DNA from: Ancylostoma caninum
Lineage: Eukaryota; Nematoda; Chromadorea; Rhabditida; Ancylostomatidae
Direction of reading: 5' to 3'
DNA: 64,000 nt
NCBI GenBank assembly: GCA_037903475.1
Contig: JBAJFG010000590.1
Span: 496,001-560,000, forward strand
In this document: positions 54,970-64,000 of the stretch, piece after piece
Position numbering within the stretch: position 1 is the stretch's first letter
Layout: every line of letters begins with the position of its first letter
Made by a program: the position numbers and the translations under genes
The notes under the pieces: model-generated
What the model was told of the DNA's origin: nothing
The model's input: the letters and a program-made list of their open reading frames with translations, nothing else
Databases searched by the model: none

Positions 54970-56745
54970 CATGGTTTGTATGTCAGTTTTTGATCATAAG
55001 TTTTCTTCTCCCATCTTCTCAGCATCTCATTGGTTCTCCAACGTCTCGGACTCTGATCGCTGATGCTTATTTGTGCTGATCGCTTGTCATTATTCGCGTT
55101 AGAAGTTCTATTGCCTGAGCTCTACGACAGATGCTTCGATCTCAAGGGCCAAATTTGACCAAATCTCGAGGGCCAAATTTAGCCAAATTTGGCAACCAGG
55201 AGTCCGTGATTAGCTCCTGCAGTTTCAGAAAAAATCCCCTAGTCCAATGTTCTTGGCTAACACTATTATTATTATGAACGAAACCACGTGAAGCTCTTGT
55301 AAACACTGATAGGCATATGCAGCTGAATTCACATGATCCTGGCTCATGATCCACAATTCGCCCATATTTTTCACCAGCTAGAAAAATTTAGCCATTTGGT
55401 GGCGGCCTGAGCATACTTTCGTGCGATGATTGGACTCTACGTGCGTGAGAACGTGCGCTTGAAAGAAAAAAATCAATTAAACGAGGGAGAAAAAAAAACG
55501 TCCATGGTCAATTCCTCGGGGACACATGACCTCAAAGCTATCCTCTGTGCAGCTGTGACAACGACGGTCAAATGCAACTAGTTCATACCATTTTTTAGAA
55601 CCATATGTTGCCGACGTGCGACTGTGCAGCGTGCTGTTACGTGCCCATCGACTGGTATTGATATCGAGTGTATTTTTATATTTCCATTAAAGGCTATCTC
55701 TATGACTTTTTAAGATAGGACTATTTTCATCAGCCAGCTGGAATTTCAACATTTTCACCTGTCGTTTCACCTGTCACATATACATATGTACGTGCATGTG
55801 TGTGAATATTATAACTTGGCCTTTGAAATTTGAAATAGTGCTCGAAGACTGCATCCAACAGTAGGATATAACTTTATCTGTGAAAAAAAAACATAAACAA
55901 TATGTCATGGCTCATGGTCCGTTCCCACATCTATTATATCCAAGTGGATAAACGCGCTCTGATCAATATGCTAGGGTCGTATAAGCTATTATCCAATGAA
56001 AATCCATTGGCCATATGTATCCTACGATTTCATAGCAGGATATGTTTGGCAGATTGAAATGTTGTACCATCTGCTCTTCTAACGCATTATCGTGCTGTTT
56101 CTACCTACATTACGTTACATATCCGCACCTCCCAAAGGCTGTGTTCATACTTCATTGCAAAGCGGCAACGCCGCGGCGTGTGCCACAAGATGCGCAGTAA
56201 AATAAAATGATTAATGTTGCAAAAAGTTTTCATATGAAAAGGACTGTAAAAACTCGAATGTCGGCTATTTAACCATACCATGTACGGGTAAATAAGTTTA
56301 TGAAATAGTTCCTCCCTCGAAATCGTCAATACGGCTAAGGGAGTCATTCTTTGTGTGGTACGAATGTATATACTAACCACATGATGAGGGAATATCTAAG
56401 GTAGGAATGCTCACTATTTAGGTTGTGAGCTAAACCTCTGGAGGGGGGGGGGGGAACGAGAGTAAATCCTTGCTCACTACGTCGGTGATATCACGCCTAG
56501 CTAGCGGCGTCTATGTGAATCCATCTCGTGATTCCCAAGTGGAATACTATAAGCGGCACACGAGGAATATTCGCGACGTGCGTGGCGAGATGAAGTATAA
56601 ACAGAGCCATAGAGGGCGTCGAAGTCGTCGAAATTTCGTTCGCTCTGCATGGACCACAGCCTGTAGGGAGAATCGTCGGCGTATGCGTTACACAAGGTGT
56701 GAGAATTACCGTGGAAATACTTTACATCAAATTTTGGTGACCACC
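54970..56745. other. No gene recognised
   Basis: 55141-55190 has tandem CTCRAGGGCCAAATTTRRCC units, and part of 55165-55340 resembles 62466-62590 (GCCAAATTTAGC, AGCTCCTGCAG, GAATTCACATGA). A G run lies at 56442-56454. No gene. Confidence 0.45.
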
Positions 56746-56747
56746 TC

Positions 56748-57500
56748 TTTCGAATACCTCTTTCATTGCTGTAAGGTGCAGCCAATAGGCTAGAAAGCAC
56801 AGCAAATGGCTAATGTACTGTATATCCTCAATGATCTGATCCATGAAGTAGCCAAACATTCCATCACTCATCATTTTTTCGTCAAAAGCTCGAGGAGAAT
56901 TAATTTTCATCTATATCTGTTCTAATTTTCAACAAAATTTCTAATTACAGTAGATCTCAAGCAAGTTTCCACCAACTGAGCTTCACTTAAGGAAGAAGAT
57001 CACCGAATTCCCAAAAAAAAACTTCTCTGTTCAGCTCTACTCGTCAAGAAATTCTAAGAGAAATTTACTCTCCAACCTCGTTTTCTCTCGAATTGTTCTC
57101 TCATCACATAACATTAACAGGAACAAAGAAAGAAAACGCTCTGGGAAATTTATGTGTTCTCGTTTCCGCCCTCTCAGAGCTGCAGAGCATATCACCCACA
57201 GCCTCTTGCTTAGTTATCGCTATTTTATCCATTTATTCCATTGTTTTCTCTGTTTATCCAGGAGTTGCATCCTAAAAGAAGATATAGTTCTTCACGGTCA
57301 GATTTAGGCTATATAACATCACCTTCTATTGGTCTATCCAAGCATATAATGTCTTCAAAACTGTGTTCTTGAACAGAAATTCTTTAAGATACAGTGGTGG
57401 CGAATCACCTTTACATCACAGAATATCGACCATTGGTCTGCCGTGCCGCACCACATGCGCGGAGCGGCAGATTAGCTGACTGTGGGGTGTGGACGGTATT
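56748..57500 (+). repeat. Direct duplication, unit 1
   Basis: Matches 57815-58990 in the same orientation and order: a block near 56770 (AGAAAGCACAGC), then CACCAACTGAGCTTCA, a central block with 67 identical bases (57075-57141), then GTTTATCC, TCTTCAAAACT, and the left end of the GCGGCGCGGCA MITE at 57393. The MITE end is present in both units, so it was there before the duplication. A frame opening after AACAG at 57120 reads EQRKKTLWEIYVFSFPPSQS in this unit. Confidence 0.75.
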
Positions 57501-57599
57501 GATGTTTTGCACATATTCGGTGCCATGCTGATCCTGGCTGTTCGGAATAAAAACTAAATTATTCGTAACTGAAGTACTCGCAATCCTTGGGTAAACGCG

Positions 57600-57660
57600 T
57601 GATGAATATCACCCCAAGATGACTCCATGAAGTTTACCCTTGGTAATCTCCATGATGCAT
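57600..57660 (-). mobile_element. Right half of a TGCATCATT foldback MITE
   Basis: AGTTTACCCTTGGTAATCTC followed by CATGATGCA matches the right arm of the 47.4 kb copy. The left arm was not found. Confidence 0.55.
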
Positions 57661-57814
57661 CCACGCGTACGAGTCGATCAATAGCAATCATTAGGCCTAA
57701 AGATCGTACTTTTTCCAAGTGATGAATGTAGTACCAGCGGCGGTTAACCCAATGCATACACATGGTTTTTTATTGTGCTGGACTTGTGCCAAGTCCACAG
57801 TAACCTGGCAGGAC

Positions 57815-58990
57815 TTACCTCTTTCACAGCTGTGGGGTGCCTCCGATAGGATAGAAAGCATAGCGAATAGTTGTTGCACCGTATATCCTCAGTGATTCAT
57901 GAACTGGCCGAAACCCTGTCGCTTTTCGCGTCAAAGACTTGACTTGGTTTTCGAACTAGGTTTAAAGTAATCCCTACATAAACCCTGGGTGGGTAAGTTC
58001 CCTTTGCGATAGCGAGCTGCTTCGTCAACGTGTGATATCAATTGGGAAGCTATGCTCCTTTTTCGATGCTGTGCAAGCGTTTGCCTGACATTTCACATCC
58101 ATTAGCCTCCATTACATCTTTTACAGCTGTGCTTAGACTAATATCAAGGCTTTCACAAGTTATCACAGTTTTCACATCATTTGGCCACAAGCACCCTTGC
58201 AATCCTGCGGATGTGCGCTCAACTATCTCGTGTGACGTTTTTAAACAGTAGTTTTCCTTGGTTTTTCAACGAAATCTCTCTGTTTCTTCTTTTTTTTTTT
58301 ATCATGGCATTGCACCCAGCTGTACGTTATTCCGTATAAGTGTGTACTGCTACATCAGTCAAAGTAGTGGATGAACGAACAAGCAACTAAATAAATAGAT
58401 CTTTGAAGAACTACGATGGTGAAGCTGTTTACCACCAACTGAGCTTCATTGAAGGAAGAAGGTCACCGAATTTACCAGAAAACTCTCTTCGTTCAGCCCT
58501 ATTTGTCGAATAATTCCAAGAAATCTCAAGAGAAAGTCGCTCGCCAACCTCGTTTTCTCTCGAATTGTTCTCTCATCACATAACATTAACAGGAACAAAG
58601 AAAGAAAACGTCCTGGGAAATTTATGTGTTCTCGTTTCCTCCCTCCCAGAGCGACAGAGCAGATCATCTACAACCGCTTGCTCTGTTATCGCTATTTTAT
58701 GCATTTGGAAACTAAAATTTATATTATTTTCTCCGTTTATCCTGGGACTGCACTGTACAGAAAGCCATAATTCTTAGGCCTTAGGCTGTAAAATGTCAGC
58801 CTTCCTTGCTCTATTCATGCGCTTAATATCTTCAAAACTATGCTCTTGAACCTACATAGAATTGCTTTAAGATATGCACATCTATGTATACATAGTGCCG
58901 ATCAATCACTCTTGCATCTCAGAATACCTTCCATCTGGTCTGGCGCGTCGTACCACCTACGCTGTGCGGAAGACAAACTTGGAACTGTGG
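57815..58990 (+). repeat. Direct duplication, unit 2, with internal insertion
   Basis: The partner of unit 1, longer because about 430 bp at roughly 57965-58395 has no counterpart there. That insert ends AACTAAATAAATAGATC, a retroelement-like tail. The 67 identical bases lie at 58546-58612. The frame after AACAG reads EQRKKTSWEIYVFSFPPSQS, so the open frame is kept in both units. Confidence 0.75.
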
Positions 58991-59660
58991 TTGTCTGGTG
59001 TTGACAGTATTTGCTTATGTTTGATGCCACGCTGATCCAGGCATTATGGAATGAGAACTAGGGCAAAAAGGAAAACAGTGGAAGACATAAGCAAAACATC
59101 AACAGCGGCAACGCCTGTAGTGCGTCGCGAAGGTGATGCGGCGCGGCAGGCCAGATAGGCAAATAACAAACTATGTGATGCAAAAACGATTGACTGCAAT
59201 AGTACTATTTATCTGATTTTTCTTTCCGCATAATCGCAAACCAAATGTAGTAGCGTGGCAGTTTTGATCCAATGCTTTCTAGTGAGCAACGTTCGTGCCG
59301 CGTCGCGTAGGTGGTGCCGCGCGGCAGACCAGATGATTCTGTGGTGCAAGAATGATCGACTGGAACTGTATGACAGCCTTTGTTTACCGGTGGTTTTACA
59401 GTGAAAACATAAGCAAAACATCAGTATCGACAACGCATGACAACCACAGCATCTAGTTGTTCTGCCGCCTCGCATAGGTGGTGCGGCGCGGCAGACCAGA
59501 CAGGCGGTATTCTGTGATGCAAGAGTGGTTGAGCGGCACTGTTTATGTCTTCTGCCTAACTTTATTTCGCTTAATATATCCTGGCAGCATCAACGACGGC
59601 AACGTCCGTGCCACGTCGAGTAAGTAAGGCGGCGCGGCAAGCCTGGTAGGCAAACAACAA
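58893..59660. mobile_element. GCGGCGCGGCA-type MITE with tandemly multiplied right ends
   Basis: One left end (AGTGCCGATCAATCA, then GGCGCGTCGTACCACC) is followed by four right-end-like units at about 59110, 59290, 59455 and 59605. Each carries a G/C-rich GTAGGTGRTGCGGCGCGGCA core, and the first three finish with GCAAGARTGATTGACTGGAA-like ends. Spacing is 150-180 bp. The complete unit (58893-59206) is about 314 bp. Confidence 0.65.
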
Positions 59661-59742
59661 AATGACTCGAATTTTTCCTTTGAGAAAAGAACTACTTTAA
59701 AAAATTACATTCAACATCGCTTTTATCTGGAAAAGATATATT

Positions 59743-60228
59743 TTAGACTAAATTTTCAAGTCCCTCGTAGTTCTGCTGCCCTGGCCGGTCAACAACACGC
59801 ACTTCCAGCACTTTGCCCTTCCACCAGCAGGTTACTATCCGGAATTCCTCTCGGCCCACGTGTTGCACTTGGCGCCAATCCGTAAGGCACTTTGGCCGTC
59901 GTAGCCGGTAGATGATGTCATTGTCATCACTCAGCGGCTGTATTGTGGATGCTGAGAGGCGCTCCCTCCGAGAAAAGTGCCATTTGACTTCTCGTTGAGA
60001 GAAGAACAGGACGATGGACGGGGTAAATAGCCAGTGCAAGAGGCCTATCACTTTGTACAAGTGCCGGTGTACTCCAGCCGTCGGCCGATAGGGCAATATT
60101 TTCGCCCCGAAGGCTTTGATTACCCAAGAGGAGATTGTGCACTTCGGCTGCTGGCAAATGAAATGATGTGCCGAAGGAAACACGGAAGTCCCTGGGCTAT
60201 ACGTATATCCCAGCGCCTTTGTTTTTGC
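59743..60228 (-). CDS. Probable terminal coding exon, unrecognised protein
   Basis: The minus frame is open from an acceptor-like CTAATCCTAG (ending at 60229) to TAA at 59743-59745, about 161 codons. It lacks a good ATG near its start, which favours an internal or last exon. The text is coding-like: a hydrophobic stretch (VIGLLHWLFTPSIVLFF) followed by a charged domain (REVKWHFSRRERLS, DDNDIIYRLRRPKCLTDW, QVQHVGREEFRIVTCWWKGK, VLEVRVVDRPG). Third positions are rich in G/C (CTG, GTC, ATC, CGG, AAG), unlike flanking DNA. One membrane segment with a folded tail would fit, for example, an organelle membrane protein, but I recognise no family. A transposon-derived exon is possible. No poly(A) signal was found downstream. 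Confidence 0.42.
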   Translation of the reverse strand, partial: AKTKALGYTYSPGTSVFPSAHHFICQQPKCTISSWVIKAFGAKILPYRPTAGVHRHLYKVIGLLHWLFTPSIVLFFSQREVKWHFSRRERLSASTIQPLSDDNDIIYRLRRPKCLTDWRQVQHVGREEFRIVTCWWKGKVLEVRVVDRPGQQNYEGLENLV

Positions 60229-60234
60229 CTAGGA

Positions 60235-62130
60235 TTAGCCCTGTTAATTCTTCCACGGGAACGTCTCCATATTGGAGACAGCTCGATCTGTTTGGGAAAA
60301 ATTCACAGTTATTTCAACGTTTATTATCCCTAAATTGAAGCAGAAAGAGCTATTTGAAAAGAAGTGGCATGTCCGCAATTTTTTTCGGGTTTTTCAAGCA
60401 GCGGAAAAGAAAGCAGAAAAAAGGAGAAAAAGAAGCAACACCTGAGAAGGTGATCTCTTGCCAGCTAACACCTGAAGAAGCAAGAAGCAAGTTCCTGGAA
60501 GGTAAAGTGGATTAGCTGAGGGAATACCATGGAATAAAGATGAGCCCGATTTGAAGTCTGGCAAGAGCAAAGATTGCTCCAGCGCCTTCCAGCTCGTTTC
60601 CTTGCGAAACTCCCGGGATTATCCAGTCTAACACTAAATATTATCCAAAAATTCCAAGCAATTCGAGTCGTATAAGCCATGAAGATTATTCGGGTTAACC
60701 CGTCTAGACATCAATTTGAGTCAGAGTACTAGCTTAACTGTGAACAGTTGCTGACACAACTTTCAAATCCTCTTGGGGGCATTGTGACAGAGATCACATG
60801 TTAAGCACTTCCGGGTTCAAGAGCAACTATTCAGACATGTCCTTACCTAATTTAGAGGTAACAAAGATGTAGCACTTACTCCAAAACAATCGAAAATGTA
60901 TACGTAATGACCCCAAGGACAGTTGTTGCAGGCCCAAGGCCCCAAATTAGGACGAAATTCCCTGTTTTTCGTGGAAATTAGTTCGGAAATCCCTATTTTT
61001 GCGCTACCATGCTCAACTGAGACATTATTGCTTCCTGGACGAGATTAAATCTTCCAGGACGAGTTTTCGCGAGTTGATGCCACTGCGATCTTACGCTGTA
61101 GGACCGTCTACAGCAACCTTCTAGTGGACGGGTTCAGCTATCACGCGGTTCACTACCTGTTTGGACAGGTCAGAATAGGAGCACTAAAGTCGAACAAGAA
61201 TGAGAACGGTGATGTCAGTGAAATGTGAGGATACGCAGACAGTCAGAGCGACGCGTTGCAAAGGGTGTGAGCCTGTGAGCGGGCGTGAAACGCTGAAACA
61301 TAAGGCATGTGGCTACATCCATCGTGTAATGATTCGAAGCTTTGCGGACGTCGTACTGGAAGATTCTCCAAAAGTGTGTGGCTTTGGTAGCAATTTAGTG
61401 AAGAAGACTGAAGTAGAATATTCCGACGATCATTAGACGGGTCTTGTGGAACGCACACGTATTGTCTGCGTGCGTGCGTCCGTCGTAACCTATGTCCTAA
61501 CATTCGTGTGTTCCAGGGACATGTTTCTTGTCTAATTTCTGGCTAGTAGAAGGAGCAGAACGGATTGTAATGCCACTATTACCTCTTTTTTAAGTTAGAT
61601 TCCCCTTATTAGGAGTATTTATTCTACTAATTTAGTAATTAGTGCACCTCCAGTGCAGGGAATAAATAAATACATGAATAACTATCTAGGCTTTTACGTT
61701 ACTAATCCCTGTCCTCTCGGAAAGAAGTATTTTCTTTTTTTTTTCCTTGAAAACTCAGTGTTGAAGTAGTAGATGTTAATTGTACATATCCTCCATTTAC
61801 TAACCACCCAGAAAGAAGCCTTCAAAATTAACCTTCACTTTTTTAAATTTCAGAGCTCATCGTATAATCAGTACTTTGGTCGTAGTATTACCTAGATATC
61901 TAAAATATGATATGAAGAGTTTGTTCAATTCAATGATTCTGGGTGTGGGGAGCTTTACACCTTGAGTGGGTTTGGCTGACGGGCCATGCAGTTGGCCGAG
62001 CGGGTGAACTGGCCAATCGTGGAGCTTGGCCGCACCCCCTTTCCAGATATAATTCTCTACACGCAATAATTCCGGATCATCTGTGTAAATTCAACCCAAT
62101 AAATAATATTTTTTGAAAAGAACATTCCTT
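60235..62130. other. No gene fixed; possible upstream exons and a retroelement tail
   Basis: If 59743-60228 is a last exon, earlier exons should lie here on the minus strand. Candidate text near 60490-60640 is readable in more than one frame and cannot be resolved. 61020-61685 ends CTCCAGTGCAGGG then AATAAATAAATAC, resembling the tail at 52740, so a decayed RTE-type 3' part is likely. The 78-codon frame at 61200-61436 lies within it. Confidence 0.4.
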
Positions 62131-62462
62131 AGTTCAGGTACTCAGAACCCCAAAAACAACTTGTCGACAAGCATTTGGCCGAGCAAGTTTTTGATCGCAT
62201 CTGAAACTTGCTTTCCAAAAGCTTGTCGACAACTTGTTTTGCACCTCCTTATCGACAGCTGGTCTACTCAAAAGCTTGTCGCCAACTTGTTTTTTCTCTC
62301 CGTTGTCGACAAGCTGTAGGGAGAAAAGCTTGTCGACAACTTGGTTTTGGGTGGCATGATGACGTCAAACTTGTCGACAACGATTTGCTACTTAAAAGCT
62401 TGTTTGCAAGTTGCTTTTAGGCAGAGCTGGGCCGACAACTTGTCTTTGGTGTTCCGAGAAAC
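62131..62462. mobile_element. Palindrome-rich GTCGAC element, copy 2
   Basis: Ends CTCAGAACCCCAAA and, in reverse complement, CTCGGAACACCAAA are inverted partners. Inside are about eight AGCTTGTCGACAACTTG-like words every 35-60 bp. CATGATGACGTCAAACTTG and ACAACGATTTGCTA are shared with copy 1 at 37289-37931. No coding potential; the frames at 62113-62420 follow the repeat. Confidence 0.68.
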
Positions 62463-62464
62463 GT

Positions 62465-63025
62465 AGCCAAATTTAGCACAACTGTGGCAATTGTAAGCTC
62501 CTGCAGAGAGGTAGCTTCAGAAACAGCTTTCCACTATTCTCTGAGATTCTGTGCTATGAAATTCACATGAAAACGGGCAATCCACGTTTTGGCCATGAAT
62601 TCGGCCAACATTCGCTGAAAATTTCCCTGTGCGCACAGACGCACGGGGTCAAAAACGAAGCAGTTCGTGACTTTTCAGTGACTTGCACTTGCTCTGATGC
62701 AATTGCCGCTAATATTGAACACCTGAAGAAAATCACGCACACATGATGCACTCGTGGACACGGCGCTGTCTGCACTGCCTAAAAAGTTCTGCCGTTTCTT
62801 TGCTGTCGAGCTTCTGTTCGTTTCCACCGCTATTTAAGGAAAGTGTGAGTACATTCTCACCAAAAAATGTCCTTTCCTCCATTTATATAGTACATCTAAC
62901 AACGAATTACGAAATAAGACGGAGTACTTTGCTTTTGGGGGCTAAAATAGAAAATGTGTAGGCGAAATGGAATTTTCAAGCAGGTGAAGTGAGCATTCTA
63001 AAAATTCCCATAGCCCTTCACGATC
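62465..63025. other. No gene recognised
   Basis: 62466-62590 resembles 55165-55340. The rest has only short frames. Confidence 0.45.
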
Positions 63026-63036
63026 CACCTGGTACC

Positions 63037-63267
63037 GTCTACGGACACTTACCACCCGCACGCGTCGCGTCAGGCTGTTTTGCCTTTTCGGAACATGGGA
63101 ACAAACATTCGGACACGCTTCAAAGATGGTATAAAGCATTCTAGCACCTTATTAGGCATATTAGGTCAAAACTGATCTGTCCTCCTTAGGAAAGGACGAG
63201 GAACAGCCGCTTTCTATACACTGTCTCACCGCGGCCTGACGCGCGCGGGTGGTAAGTGTCCGATAAT
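63037..63267. mobile_element. 231-bp MITE with 11-bp flanking direct repeats
   Basis: Inverted ends share CGGACACTTACCACCCGC and GCGTCAGGC. Outside both ends lies the same 11 bp word CACCTGGTACC (63026-63036, 63268-63278). A target duplication of this size is more like Mutator-type than Tc1/mariner or hAT elements. A partial copy is at 12397-12497. No coding capacity. Confidence 0.68.
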
Positions 63268-63279
63268 CACCTGGTACCC

Positions 63280-64000
63280 ACCCGTTGGCATTGTTTCGGA
63301 TGTTGGCGGTGGAGCGCGCTATGACGGCATATAACCATCATTAAAAAATCTCGTATGATGTAATCGACATCACTGACATAACTAGTTTTCCAACAATAAT
63401 TCAGCATGCCATCGATTATGGTATCCAGTATTCAGTATGGTACTATCCTGGTATTATGTAGACTTCCGTGGCTGTTCTCTCGAGGTACATTTGGCGAGAA
63501 CTGGTCTCCGGACCAGTTTACTACGACTTTTCATCGTTCTTCCAGCAACTCCACTATTCATTCAAAGCCCCCTTGGGTTTCGGCTTTTTCTGGTTTTTCT
63601 TCAATATCGTACATTACAAACTGGGAATAACCTAATGTTCACATTCTTACTCTTAAAATTTGGCTCTCGTCAGGGATCAATTCTCGTTCCACAAGTAGCA
63701 TCAAAGTTCTATTTCATTCTGCTTTCATACAGTTGTTTATGAATACAACTTATTTTCTATTTGGTGAAGAAATGATCGTTGAGGCTTCACTGCTCGAAAA
63801 CAATCTCAACAGCTCAGAATATTCGCTGCAATATATATGTGTTTAACTAAAATTTTTGAGAGAAGATTTCAGAATACGAAAATGCAAGAAAAGAAAATGC
63901 AAGCTGCAGAGAAATTTCCTTGCTACGTCTCATAAAATTACACTGTAATCTTCTCCTGTCATATTTGTTCTAGGACGTGAAAACTTATCTACAGAATCCA
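63280..64000. other. No gene recognised
   Basis: The frames at 63406-63630 and 63437-63742 overlap in different phases and have no motif. The segment could be the edge of a feature lying beyond the window. Confidence 0.4.

Overview
This is eukaryotic nuclear DNA, most likely from a nematode of the hookworm/strongylid kind. Seen directly: the one convincing gene has short introns (68, 218 and 57 bp) with the nematode-type TTTTTCAG acceptor, open frames are short and scattered, and the DNA is full of decayed mariner and Tc1/Tc3-type elements, RTE-type non-LTR fragments with (AAATA)n-like tails and a tRNA-headed SINE. The genus is inferred from the flavour of these repeats and was not tested. 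There are no operons, CRISPR arrays, rRNA genes or credible tRNA genes.

Layout. 1-8.9 kb: mostly repeat debris, with a SINE (2.8 kb), two minisatellites (3.4 and 4.6-5.1 kb), a full-length but dead mariner with both termini (5463-6684) and a decayed coding repeat (7.2-8.2 kb). 8977-9751: a four-exon gene for a small secreted glycine-rich protein, with a foldback MITE in its second intron. 10-14 kb: a degenerate TTCGAATA-rich tract and mariner/MITE fragments. 16.8-19.5 kb: a transposon cluster with a 1.5 kb IR/DR Tc1/Tc3-type element, an RTE fragment, and two head-to-head SINEs, one carrying a 302 bp MITE with an exact TA duplication. 20-35 kb: dispersed MITEs, two opposed copies of a CAGTGGCGG element, one sitting in another repeat whose uninterrupted copy lies at 43.4 kb, an RTE tail, tandem duplications and two candidate exons (27.3 and 28.0 kb).

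37-42 kb: a palindrome-rich GTCGAC element, a 120 bp hAT-like MITE with a perfect 8 bp target duplication, a 467 bp long-armed foldback and two mariner fragments. 42.4-51.7 kb: three GC-rich islands (42.5, 48.1, 51.4 kb) that may mark promoters or unrecognised exons, and a cluster of ~104 bp foldbacks with TGCATCATTGAGATTACCC ends. 54.5-59.7 kb: a direct duplication flanking a GC-rich MITE whose right end has multiplied in tandem. 59743-60228 (minus): a coding-looking terminal exon of unknown family. 62-63.3 kb: the second GTCGAC element and a 231 bp MITE with 11 bp flanking direct repeats.

So the window is gene-poor repeat territory with one well-supported gene and a few possible exons. What is most informative here is the order and structure of the transposon insertions rather than a pathway.
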